From: CAIWMF01 sp964402065
GTDB lineage: Bacteria; Verrucomicrobiota; Verrucomicrobiia; Chthoniobacterales; UBA6821
Direction: 5' to 3'
Length of the DNA stretch: 64,000 bases
Assembly: GCA_964402065.1 (NCBI GenBank)
Contig: CAYOAN010000001.1
Coordinates: forward strand, 62,001-126,000
Of the stretch, positions 8,863 to 16,887 are shown one piece after another. Made by a program: the position numbers and the translations under genes. Every line of letters starts with the position of its first letter. The first letter of the stretch is position 1. The notes beneath the pieces were generated by a model that did no database searches, had not been told where the DNA came from, and saw nothing but the letters and a program-made list of their open reading frames with translations.

Positions 8863-10845
8863 TTAACGAAGGTATCGATCAAGGAAACAAAAAAGACGTT
8901 GGGTTATCATATAGCAGCGTCGTTCAAGAGAGGATTTTTTTTGCCATCGCTCTACAAGGTTCGGAAGCGTTTCAAGCAGGAAGGTTTTCCATTTTTCTAA
9001 GGTAGCTTCTCGTGTGAAAGCTTTCCCAGCTTCGGTACCATGGCGAATTAAGTTTTGACGAAGTGTTATATCTTCTTTGAGGCGTCGCAAATGTTGAAAC
9101 GTTTCTTCTACAGAAGATGCAACCAGGTAGTTGATTCCAGGCGATCCGTCGGCTGCATAGGCTGAATCAAGTCCTCCAATAAAAGGAACTCCAGCATGCC
9201 AAGCGTTGTAAAGTTTAGTGGCAGGCTTATCGAGATAGCGAGCGGAGGAAATATCTCGAAGGGCAATGACTGCATCTACATCGCTATAATCATGCCATTG
9301 ATCTGAACCTTTAATTTTAAAATTAAGTTGAAGCTCGCTTTTTAAACGCTCTCGCCATGATGGAGCAATAAATTCAAGAGCAAGTTGAGCAGGATCTCCT
9401 ACAAAGCAGATATTTTCAAAACGATCTCCACGATCAGGATCTCGAGGAATTAAGTAAGGTTGAGGCCAATGAGGTATAAAGAGTGAGCGAGGTAACCATC
9501 GAGCATGAGCTTTATTATGAACAAGATGAAAATGAGCTGCTGGATGAGGGCTTCCGTGTGCGACAACATCAACTAAAAACAAATTAGGACTTAGCGAGGG
9601 TTTGCACTTTGTTGTGAGCGACATTTTTAAAAAAATCGCGACATCTGAAACAGGTATTGTGTGAATCAAGTTGCAGGGAACACCTGATTGTTGTGCAAGA
9701 CTCCATGTTTGATAAATCCAGCTATGAGTTGTAACGCATTTGCCCTCTTCTTCGAGTGAAATTAATTTTCCTTGGTTCCATGCTTGAATCCATTCTGAGC
9801 TTGGAAGCCAGTTGTGATGAATGCAAAAATTAATTTCCAATACCGAAGGGGCAGGACGTTGAAAAAGATGGCTCCAAGTATGGCTTTCTAAAAACAAATG
9901 GGCTTTTTGTCGTAACGCAAAAAAGGAACGTTGGCGTTTTGTTTTTTGCTCCCATTGATGTGCTAAAGAGGGAAGTTTTTTTTCTACCAATTCGCGCCAG
10001 CGTTCTAAGATAGCTTCTCGTGTAACTTCTTTTGCGGCAACCGAGCCTTGTTCAACAAGCGCGGACCGCAGCGAAGCGTTTTCTTTGAGGTGGCGCAAAT
10101 GTTGAAAAACTTCTTCAGGCGATGTTGCTACAAGATAATCAACATCAGGGCGACCCTCTGCAGCATAAGCAGAATCTCTTCCACCAATAAAAGGGACTCC
10201 GGCAAGCCACGCATTATAAAGCTTTGTACCAGGTTTGTTCCAATGAGGAGAGTTTGAAAAATCACGGATAGCAATGATGCCATCAGTTTGTGAGTAATCA
10301 TGCCAATGCTCTACGGAGGGAAGGTGAAGTTGAATGCCTAATTCATTTTTAAGTCGTTGGCGCCACTCCTTTGTCTGTAGTTCTCGAGCTAGATTTTTAG
10401 AATGCCCATAAAAACAGAGGTTTTCAAAACGATCTCCTCGATTAGGATCACGAGGAACAAGTCCTGGATGAGACCAATGAGGCATAAAAATCGCATTGGG
10501 TAATCGTTTTGCGTACGCTTTATTTTGTACGAGATGTAGATGAGCAGCAGGATGAGGAGTGCTATCAGCAACAACATCTACAAAAAAGGGTGTGTTAGGC
10601 ATTTTTAAGGCATGAGATGCAGAAATGCTGAGAGCAATCATAATGCCTTCTGTGTTTGGATTGTCGAGCAGCGCATAGCAGCGAGTTCCAGACGAGATCA
10701 ACAATGCCCATGTTTGATAAATCCAATTAACGCTCAAACACCGTCCTCCGCCTTCAGGAACCGTAACAGGCTTTCCAGCCAGTAGGTCTTGAACCCAGAG
10801 TCCTGGCGGAACATATTCTTTAGTTAAGCAAAAGACAGTTTTCAT
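8863..10845 (-). CDS. Two-domain glycosyltransferase-like paralog (copies 3 and 4 fused)
   Basis: The start at 10845 (MKTVFCLTKEYVPPG) is chosen because it matches the N-terminus of copy 1; an upstream in-frame TTG would add 28 residues with no counterpart in the paralogs. The 660-residue product holds two complete copies of the domain, roughly 1-335 and 338-660. Each has IYQTW, FxVDVVA, PHWSHP or PHWPQP, WHDYS and the KPxTKLYNAW block with GVPFIGG. Domain 1 has KPGTKLYNAW, where the other copies have KPATKLYNAW. Tandem transferase domains in one chain can make alternating linkages, but nothing here proves catalysis. It lies in the middle of the paralog run. Confidence 0.6.
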   Translation of the reverse strand: MKTVFCLTKEYVPPGLWVQDLLAGKPVTVPEGGGRCLSVNWIYQTWALLISSGTRCYALLDNPNTEGIMIALSISASHALKMPNTPFFVDVVADSTPHPAAHLHLVQNKAYAKRLPNAIFMPHWSHPGLVPRDPNRGDRFENLCFYGHSKNLARELQTKEWRQRLKNELGIQLHLPSVEHWHDYSQTDGIIAIRDFSNSPHWNKPGTKLYNAWLAGVPFIGGRDSAYAAEGRPDVDYLVATSPEEVFQHLRHLKENASLRSALVEQGSVAAKEVTREAILERWRELVEKKLPSLAHQWEQKTKRQRSFFALRQKAHLFLESHTWSHLFQRPAPSVLEINFCIHHNWLPSSEWIQAWNQGKLISLEEEGKCVTTHSWIYQTWSLAQQSGVPCNLIHTIPVSDVAIFLKMSLTTKCKPSLSPNLFLVDVVAHGSPHPAAHFHLVHNKAHARWLPRSLFIPHWPQPYLIPRDPDRGDRFENICFVGDPAQLALEFIAPSWRERLKSELQLNFKIKGSDQWHDYSDVDAVIALRDISSARYLDKPATKLYNAWHAGVPFIGGLDSAYAADGSPGINYLVASSVEETFQHLRRLKEDITLRQNLIRHGTEAGKAFTREATLEKWKTFLLETLPNLVERWQKKSSLERRCYMITQRLFCFLDRYLR

Positions 10846-10978
10846 CTCATTAAATAGCGGCACGACAAGCAGGGAAAATATTGACGTAAAAAAAAGAAAC
10901 GTCGACCCCAATTTGACTTTTTTTGCCAAGAAGCAACATGTTGAGGAATCGTTTCTTCAAGGAGCTTTTTTCAATGTT

Positions 10979-11122
10979 GTAGAGCGTTTAAAAAAAGATG
11001 ATAGCCGATGTAGAGCCAGGAACGAGGAACGCAAAAATAGAGTTTCTATCTCCTACTCGAGGCTTTGAACACTGGGGTGACGCCGCAATACGCCGCTAGA
11101 GAATTTTTTCATATGCTCTAAA
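10979..11122 (-). repeat. MITE-like element, family 1, copy in the paralog cluster
   Basis: About 144 bases bounded by inverted ends: TAGAGCGTTTAAAAAAA on the plus strand at the left and TTTTTTCATATGCTCTA at the right. Read on the minus strand, the inside matches the copies near 26.9, 35.8 and 61.3 kb in two blocks: a GCCTCGAGTA block and a CTACATCGGCTATCAT block. It lies between the two-domain paralog and the upstream copy and supplies the 3' part of the small coupled ORF at 11053-11226. No transposase is present. Confidence 0.6.
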
Positions 11123-11226
11123 CAAAGAGATTGAGCAGGTTTGCTAAAGCCAACGATACTGGCGTCAATAATTTGATTGCGATAATCTGAAAGAATTTCA
11201 ATGAGTATTTGAAGGACCGTTGTCAT
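11053..11226 (-). CDS. Small coupled ORF (57 residues), partly made of repeat DNA
   Basis: This ORF begins ATGACAACG, and its ATG overlaps the TGA of the upstream paralog (ATGA), an arrangement used in real coupled genes elsewhere in this cluster. The product starts MTTVLQILIEILSDYRNQII and contains a DASIVGFSKP segment. The last 20 or so residues are encoded inside the family-1 MITE-like element, so the original gene was probably longer and has been cut by the insertion. I do not recognise the sequence. It may be a remnant without function. Confidence 0.35.
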   Translation of the reverse strand: MTTVLQILIEILSDYRNQIIDASIVGFSKPAQSLCLEHMKKFSSGVLRRHPSVQSLE

Positions 11227-12203
11227 CGTAGCTTCTTATCAATCCAGCAAGATAGACGTTGAGTAAAAAGATAGTAATCGCGTTGATAAGTAGCTTTTTT
11301 TTGCCATTGAAGCGCCAATTCGGGGAGTGTTCTTTGAATTAATATTTTCCAATGTTCGAGAGTTGCTGTTCGAGTAAATTTTTTTCCCGACGCAAGGCCA
11401 TTTTGAATAAGCTGAAATCGAAAATTAGGATCTTCTTTTAATGTGCGAAGATGCTCCAGTACTTGTTGTGGAGATTTTGCAACGAGATAATCCACTCCGG
11501 GTCGGCCATCACTTTGGTAAGCAGAATCATTTCCTCCAATGAAAGGAACTCCTGCTAACCAGGCATTGTACAATTTAGTAGCTGGTTTGTGGAGTTGACG
11601 AGCTCGTGAAAAATTACGAATAGCAATAATAGCATCCAGTTGAGAGTAATCATGCCATTGCTCGGCAGGCTTTATCTCAAAGTCTAAAGAGAGGTCTTTT
11701 TTTAAACACTCTTGCCAGTGCGGCTCTAACAGCTCAGGTGCAAGATTACTAGGGTTGCCCAAAAAACCAATTTTTTCAAAACGTGTTGCTCTGCTTTTTT
11801 CGCGAGGGAGAAGCGCTGGTTGCGGCCAATGAGGAGTAAAATGGGCGTGAGGCAAGCGCTGAGCGTGTGCTCTGTTTTGAACGAGGTGAATATGAGCAGC
11901 TGGATGTGGGAGGCCGTCAGCAACAATATCGATAAGAAAGAAATCGGAGGAAGCTTGAGAAAATGAAAGAGAAGAACTTAATGTTCCACTCAATGCGACA
12001 ACAAGGCCTTTTGTTGGTAATTCTGTAACTAAGGAGATTTGAATTCCAGTGGCCGTGAGTAATCTCCATGTTTGATAAACCCAAGCATGAGCAGTAGCGG
12101 CCTTTCCGGAAGCTTCCAAAGGAAGAGGGTGGCCTTTTTCCCAAGCCTCCATCCAGGTTTTGTTGGGGAAATATTTTTTTGGAAGATAAAAATAAGTATT
12201 CAT
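11223..12203 (-). CDS. Uncharacterised glycosyltransferase-like paralog (copy 5)
   Basis: The ATG at 12203 (MNTYFYLPKKYFPN) gives 326 residues; a TTG five codons upstream is less likely. The family blocks are all present: AWVYQTWRLL, FFLIDIVADGLPHPAAH, PHWPQPALLPRE, RFEKIGFLGNP, WHDYSQLDAIIAIRNFS, and KPATKLYNAWLAGVPFIGG. It is the first gene of the minus-strand run and starts 108 bases from a divergent plus-strand GT4 gene, so the shared intergenic region should carry promoters for both directions. The catalytic function is unproven; a glycosyltransferase role is inferred from the fold-like layout and the neighbours. Confidence 0.6.
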   Translation of the reverse strand: MNTYFYLPKKYFPNKTWMEAWEKGHPLPLEASGKAATAHAWVYQTWRLLTATGIQISLVTELPTKGLVVALSGTLSSSLSFSQASSDFFLIDIVADGLPHPAAHIHLVQNRAHAQRLPHAHFTPHWPQPALLPREKSRATRFEKIGFLGNPSNLAPELLEPHWQECLKKDLSLDFEIKPAEQWHDYSQLDAIIAIRNFSRARQLHKPATKLYNAWLAGVPFIGGNDSAYQSDGRPGVDYLVAKSPQQVLEHLRTLKEDPNFRFQLIQNGLASGKKFTRTATLEHWKILIQRTLPELALQWQKKATYQRDYYLFTQRLSCWIDKKLR

Positions 12204-12216
12204 CAATGGAGAAGGC

Positions 12217-12295
12217 AATTAACCACAAATCATACAAAGTGCACAAAGAATTTTTATTTTCTTTTTTGTGTTCTTTGTGTCCTTTGTGGTTAATT
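12217..12295. repeat. Large imperfect inverted repeat in a divergent intergenic region
   Basis: The left arm starts AATTAACCACAAA at 12217 and the right arm ends TTTGTGGTTAATT at 12295; these 13 bases are exact inverted copies, and the arms continue with CACAAAGA-type repeats. It fills most of the gap between the divergent starts at 12203 and 12312. Repeats of this CACAAAGAAC type also occur at 18001-18060 and near 51.7 kb. It could form a hairpin in either transcript, but may simply be a dispersed repeat. Confidence 0.6.
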
Positions 12296-12311
12296 CTTGA
12301 TTCTTTGTTTT

Positions 12312-13418
12312 ATGAAAATTCTCTTTCTTTCTAGCTTTGCTCATTTGGCACTAGATCCTGCTGCAACACACTCGTCAGGTGGAGCAGAGTTACAAGTTGC
12401 TTTGTTAGCAAAAGAGTTAACGCAGAGAGGGCATGAAATTGTTCTTTTGGCAGCAACCGCAGGCCAAGGGGATAATTTGATGCAACAAGGAATTAAAATT
12501 CGTAATGGTGGATGTTTTGATACGGGTAAAAGTTGGGATACATTGAAGGCTTTACCACGTATTTTTTCTGTTTTACGCCAAGAAAAACCAGATGTTGTTG
12601 TTGTCTATGGCTGGACTGCGTGGCTCTATTTGCTAGCTCAGATGCGGCGTTGGCTTGGATATCGTCTTCTCTTTGTTTGTGCTCTCGACTCAGAAATTGA
12701 TGGCGGATTTTATCGCGCGAACCCTTTGCGTGGAAAGTTGTTTCATAGAGGGATGGAACTTTCTGATCAGCGTTTGGCGATTACAGAATATCAAGCGACT
12801 CTTTTTCGTGAGCAAGGAATGTCATGCCATGTTATGAGATTGCTGCTCCAAGAAGGTTTTTCCAAAAATCGAAACGTTGATGTTGAATGTAAGTCAGTCG
12901 ACTTGCTTTGGGTGGCGCGCTGTCATCCTGTTAAACAGCCGCATCTTTTTTTAGATCTTGCTGCAGAGTTTCCGCAAGCAACTTGTCGGATGATCTGTTC
13001 GAATCAAGATGAAATTTTGTGGAACGAGGTAAAAAAACGAGCCTTAACAATGCCTCATGTTGAATTTTTGGAAAAAGTTTCTTATCACGAAATTCAATCG
13101 CATTTTGACCAGGCAAAAATTTTTGTAAACACTTCTTCTGATGAAGGTGTTCCCAATACCTTTATTCATGCAGGACTTGGGGCAACGGCTATTGCTTCGC
13201 TGAAGGTTGATCCCGATCAAATGTTCTCTCATTTTGAAACGGGAGGGTGTGCTGAAAATAAAATGGAGAACTTAATAACAAAAATTCGGCGTTTGATGTC
13301 AGATAAGCAAATCTTGAAGAATGCGCAGCAAGAAGCTTCACGGTTTGTGAGTGAATGGCATGATAATAAAAAAAATGTAGAGGTCTTTGTAAAGAGTCTC
13401 CAACTCATTTCAAAATGA
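12312..13418 (+). CDS. GT4-family glycosyltransferase
   Basis: The ATG at 12312 (MKILFLSSFAHLALDPA) is chosen over a TTG five codons upstream; the product has 368 residues. THSSGGAELQVALLAKELT matches the N-terminal glycine-rich loop of GT4 enzymes that follows the first beta strand. The second half has LLWVARCHPVKQPHLFLDLA, the usual start of the donor domain, and NTSSDEGVPNTFIHAGLG, the E-G-x-P donor-binding loop, although the second glutamate of the E-x7-E pair is replaced. It overlaps the next GT4 gene by four bases (ATGA), so the two are coupled. A role in cell-surface glycan assembly is inferred. Confidence 0.8.
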   Translation: MKILFLSSFAHLALDPAATHSSGGAELQVALLAKELTQRGHEIVLLAATAGQGDNLMQQGIKIRNGGCFDTGKSWDTLKALPRIFSVLRQEKPDVVVVYGWTAWLYLLAQMRRWLGYRLLFVCALDSEIDGGFYRANPLRGKLFHRGMELSDQRLAITEYQATLFREQGMSCHVMRLLLQEGFSKNRNVDVECKSVDLLWVARCHPVKQPHLFLDLAAEFPQATCRMICSNQDEILWNEVKKRALTMPHVEFLEKVSYHEIQSHFDQAKIFVNTSSDEGVPNTFIHAGLGATAIASLKVDPDQMFSHFETGGCAENKMENLITKIRRLMSDKQILKNAQQEASRFVSEWHDNKKNVEVFVKSLQLISK

Positions 13419-14536
13419 AGCGAATTTTACACGTTATTGACCACCTTGGTCTTGGAGGCGCTCAAGCTGTTTTGTTTGATTTGGTCACGCTGGCTGATCC
13501 AAAAAAATGGCATGCTGAGGTTGCAACATTGCATGGTTGGGGAGTTTTTGCAGATGCTTTAAATAAAGAAAATATAAAAGTACATTCATTGTCGCCTTCG
13601 GTTTGGCCTCCTCTCTACGTTCCTGGTTTTTTAAAACTCGCTCAACAATTTGATTTGTTCCATTTTCATCTTTCAGGGGCTAATTGGATTTCAAAACCTT
13701 TAGCCGCTTTTTTAGGAAATCAACCACGCATTGTTCATGATCATGCTAGCGGCAATCTTCAGTTTCGTGGGGTTGGCTCTATGGTAATCGATGCTATCAT
13801 GCATCGCTTTTCTTCGCACACGATTGCAGTAGCTCCTGAAGTAAAAAATTTTTTAATCAATTATGAGGCACTCTCTCCAGAAAAAATCACGGTGATTTCA
13901 AATGGAGTGAATACAAAACTTTTTGCTCCTGGAACTTCTTTAGAGAAAAAAGCTGCGCGTCAATTTTTTGGACTCCATGAAGAGGAGTTGATTATTGGAA
14001 CAGTAGGGCGATTAGCAGTAGAAAAAAATCAGAAATTATTTTTAAAGGCAGCTCAACGCGCTCTCCAACAAGGCCTCAAAGCTACATTTGCCATCGCTGG
14101 GAGTGGCCCTGAAGAAGATGCATTACGAGAGCTTGCTGCTGAACTTAATATCACAAAGAAGATCAAGTTTTTGGGGCAAGTGAAAGAGCGTGCTTTGTTT
14201 TATCGAACTTTAGATTGTTTTGCACTTACCTCTCTTCATGAGGGCTTGCCAATTGTTTTGTTAGAAGCAATGGCTTCTGGAGTTCCTGTAATAAGTACTA
14301 ATTTAGAAGGATCTCGTTATGTTCTTGAAGAAGGTCGACATGGAGTGATAGTGCCTTCTGATCGTGTAGAAGCCATGGCTGAGGCTTTTTTAAAGAAACC
14401 TAGTCCAAGTCAAGTGTGTTCAGCTCGCACAAGAGTTGAAGCTGATTTTAGTGCCTTAAACGCTGCTGCGAAAGTTGCTCAAGTTTATGAGCAATTACTC
14501 TTTGACCCGTTCAATTTGTGCTCCAAGGCGATTTAA
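13415..14536 (+). CDS. GT4-family glycosyltransferase
   Basis: A 373-residue retaining-type GT-B enzyme. The N-terminus HVIDHLGLGGAQAVLFDL is the typical acceptor-side glycine loop. The donor side is complete: VISNGVNTKLFAPG linker, IIGTVGRLAVEKNQKLFLKA, and SLHEGLPIVLLEAMASGVP with the E-x7-E pair. It is coupled to the preceding GT4 gene. The last 42 bases overlap the 3' end of murA on the other strand, an unusual convergent overlap that implies close packing and no shared terminator between them. The sugar specificity is unknown. Confidence 0.88.
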   Translation: MKRILHVIDHLGLGGAQAVLFDLVTLADPKKWHAEVATLHGWGVFADALNKENIKVHSLSPSVWPPLYVPGFLKLAQQFDLFHFHLSGANWISKPLAAFLGNQPRIVHDHASGNLQFRGVGSMVIDAIMHRFSSHTIAVAPEVKNFLINYEALSPEKITVISNGVNTKLFAPGTSLEKKAARQFFGLHEEELIIGTVGRLAVEKNQKLFLKAAQRALQQGLKATFAIAGSGPEEDALRELAAELNITKKIKFLGQVKERALFYRTLDCFALTSLHEGLPIVLLEAMASGVPVISTNLEGSRYVLEEGRHGVIVPSDRVEAMAEAFLKKPSPSQVCSARTRVEADFSALNAAAKVAQVYEQLLFDPFNLCSKAI

Positions 14537-15754
14537 TTTTTTATCAATGGCGTCATAACCGCGATCAATATGATAAATGCGGTTAACTTCAGTAATTCCA
14601 TCAGCTGAAAGCCCTGCTAAAATCAGGGCTGCAGAGGCACGCAAATCACTTGCCATGACAGGAGCGCCGCTCAGTTGATGGACGCCTGTAATGATGGCAG
14701 TCGATCCATCTAATTCAATCTCAGCACCCATTCTCTTTAATTCAGCAAGGTGCATGAAACGTTGAGGAAAAATGTTTTCAATAATGGTGCTGATACCTTC
14801 CGCTGTGCAGAGAAGCGCACAAAGCTGGGCTTGAAGATCCGTTGCGAAGCCTGGATAAGGGAGTGTTTCAAGAGAAAGAGATTTTTTAATTTTGGATGGC
14901 AAAATAGTAATACTCTCTTGGTCTGTTGTGATTTCAACTCCAGCTTGAGTGAGTGCTTCAAGGAGTGACTGAAGATGTTGCGAGACTACATTGCGGAGAG
15001 TGACTTTTTTTCCTGCAATTGCAGCAGCAATTAAGAAAGTGCCAGCTTCAATTCGGTCGGGAATGACCTTGTGATGGAAGCCATGTAATTCCTTCACCCC
15101 CTCAATGACAATGCGAGAAGTTCCAGCACCTTCAATTTTAGCTCCCATTTTTTGAAGTACATTGGCAAGGTCAGTAACCTCTGGTTCTTCTGCAGCGCCT
15201 TCAATAATGGTAGTTCCTTCAGCAAGCACGGCTGCCATCATGATGTTATCAGTCCCTAAAACAGTTGAGCCGTATTTTCCAGAAAGCTGGATTGTATTGC
15301 CACGAAGATGTGGAGCCAGAATACGTACGTTTCCTCCTTTGACTTGAGCTGCAGCTCCGAGAGCTTCAAACCCTTTTAAATGAAGGTCAATTGGACGATC
15401 TCCAATAACGCAACCACCAGGAAGCGAGACTGTCGCTGCATGCTCGCGCCCTAGTAATGGTCCTAGGATGCAGACCGAAGCTCTCATTTTTCGGACAAGA
15501 TCATAAGGAGCTTCTGTTTTAATATTTTCTGCTTGTATTTGAACAATGCCGCTTGCTCTTTCCACATCACAACCAAGGGTGTTCAAAATGGTTAGCATGT
15601 AATGAATGTCACTTAAATCAGGGACATGTTCAATAATGCAACGATCACGTGTGAGGAGTGTTGCTGCTAAAATTGGGAGTGTCGAATTTTTTGAACCGCC
15701 GATGAATACTTCTCCTTCGAGAGGATACCCACCATGTACAAGCATTTTTTGCAT
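14495..15754 (-). CDS. murA: UDP-N-acetylglucosamine 1-carboxyvinyltransferase
   Basis: MurA transfers enolpyruvate from PEP to UDP-GlcNAc, the first committed step of peptidoglycan synthesis in the cytoplasm. The 419-residue length is normal. The N-terminus has GSKNSTLPILAATLL (the KN substrate-binding pair), and LPGGCVIGDRPIDLH places the PEP-binding cysteine at residue 115, the same number as in E. coli, so the enzyme is of the fosfomycin-sensitive type. Later conserved parts include PDRIEAGTFLIAA and DLRASAALILAGL. The ATG at 15754 fits the family. It is followed upstream by prmC with a 146-base gap. Its presence shows that the organism makes peptidoglycan precursors. Confidence 0.96.
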   Translation of the reverse strand: MQKMLVHGGYPLEGEVFIGGSKNSTLPILAATLLTRDRCIIEHVPDLSDIHYMLTILNTLGCDVERASGIVQIQAENIKTEAPYDLVRKMRASVCILGPLLGREHAATVSLPGGCVIGDRPIDLHLKGFEALGAAAQVKGGNVRILAPHLRGNTIQLSGKYGSTVLGTDNIMMAAVLAEGTTIIEGAAEEPEVTDLANVLQKMGAKIEGAGTSRIVIEGVKELHGFHHKVIPDRIEAGTFLIAAAIAGKKVTLRNVVSQHLQSLLEALTQAGVEITTDQESITILPSKIKKSLSLETLPYPGFATDLQAQLCALLCTAEGISTIIENIFPQRFMHLAELKRMGAEIELDGSTAIITGVHQLSGAPVMASDLRASAALILAGLSADGITEVNRIYHIDRGYDAIDKKLNRLGAQIERVKE

Positions 15755-15900
15755 AAATTAAAAAAGGAAATTACAGAAATAGAAGGGAGGAAAAATTTTT
15801 AGAATTGAAATTAAAATTTTAAAAGGTACTTAGAATGCGCTCTAATGAAAAAGAACGGACACAGAATGTCATTTTCATCTCTTTGATCCCTATAAAATTT

Positions 15901-16749
15901 TTATTTTCTTCGTGCTTCGATAAACCGAAGGACGCCCTGGTAATCAGGTAGAGCAAGGATATCGGAGTAGTGATTCAATTCAAGTAGTCTTATCACTTCT
16001 TTTTCTTGGTCTTTTCCAATTTCTAATAAGAGTACGCCTTGATCAACAAGGTTCCTTGGAGCTTGTTCAATGAGTTGCTGAATTAATACCAAACCATCTT
16101 TGCCTCCATCTAACGCTGTGAGTGGATCATATTGTACTTCACGCGATAAGGTAGGGATTTCTTCCGGTGCAATATAAGGCAAATTAGCAATGATCAAATC
16201 CCATTTTTTGGATTGGTTTTCCAATAAATTTCCATGATGCCATGTGATGTGTGCTGCCTTATGAAGCGCTGCATTTTCTTGAGCGAGCAATAAGGCCTCA
16301 GGAGAAAGGTCGATTGCATCAACACAAGCTGTCGGTTTTTCAAGAGCGAGTGTAATAGCGATTACGCCGCTTCCAGTTCCAATATCAAGAATATGAGTAG
16401 CCTCTTGATGGGTGAGGGCTCGCTCCACCAGTTGTTCAGTTTCAGGCCTTGGAATTAAAGCTCGAGCATCAGAATGAAATGTTCTTCCAAAAAACTCTGC
16501 TGTTTTTAGCAAATGTTGTAACGGTACGCCTTTTCCTCTTGCTCGTAAAAGTTCGCGCAGCGGCTCACGCTCTACTTCGCCGAGCATTCGCTCAAACTGC
16601 AAATAAAGCTCTAGTCGTGGAATATTTAAAATATGAGCCAAGAGCAATTCCATGTTAAGCCGAGAGTGCTCAATATGTTGCTTTTTTAAAAAAGCAGTAC
16701 CTCCTTGTAGAACTTCGAGAAGAGAGATGGAGGAATTTTTTTGATGCAT
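15901..16749 (-). CDS. prmC: Release factor glutamine N5-methyltransferase
   Basis: PrmC methylates the glutamine of the GGQ motif in release factors. The ATG at 16749 (MHQKNSSISLLEVL) gives 282 residues, the normal size; an upstream TTG would add 12 residues. The N-terminal helical domain contains ELLLAHILNIPRLELYL; the SAM-binding motif is ILDIGTGSGVIAITLAL; IPRPETEQLVERAL is the family-specific loop. The substrate-binding motif reads NLPYI instead of the usual NPPYI, a conservative deviation. Its target gene prfA lies directly upstream in the same direction, as in Chlamydiae and many other bacteria, which supports co-expression. Confidence 0.94.
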   Translation of the reverse strand: MHQKNSSISLLEVLQGGTAFLKKQHIEHSRLNMELLLAHILNIPRLELYLQFERMLGEVEREPLRELLRARGKGVPLQHLLKTAEFFGRTFHSDARALIPRPETEQLVERALTHQEATHILDIGTGSGVIAITLALEKPTACVDAIDLSPEALLLAQENAALHKAAHITWHHGNLLENQSKKWDLIIANLPYIAPEEIPTLSREVQYDPLTALDGGKDGLVLIQQLIEQAPRNLVDQGVLLLEIGKDQEKEVIRLLELNHYSDILALPDYQGVLRFIEARRK

Positions 16750-16758
16750 GTCAAAAAA

Positions 16759-16793
16759 AGTGAAGCGTGAAGAGCTAAGGGGCAAGAATTAGG
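16759..16793. repeat. Degenerate 7-base tandem repeat upstream of prmC
   Basis: Five consecutive heptamers follow each other without gaps: AGTGAAG, CGTGAAG, AGCTAAG, GGGCAAG and AATTAGG. The array starts 10 bases upstream of the prmC ATG. It is one of at least nine such arrays in this window. Confidence 0.5.
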
Positions 16794-16887
16794 TTAACGC
16801 AAAAATCAAAACTTTTTAAGAGGAGTGAGCTTGCAGATAACAAGGTTGGTTTGATTTTTTGCTGAGCCGTTGATTGCTCTTGAGCCT

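Noticed and set aside
10846..10929. N-terminal hydrophobic extension of the two-domain paralog (possible signal anchor)
   Set aside because: It needs a TTG start, and all paralogs begin at the MK-x-x-F position, so the hydrophobic stretch is most likely upstream DNA read in frame.
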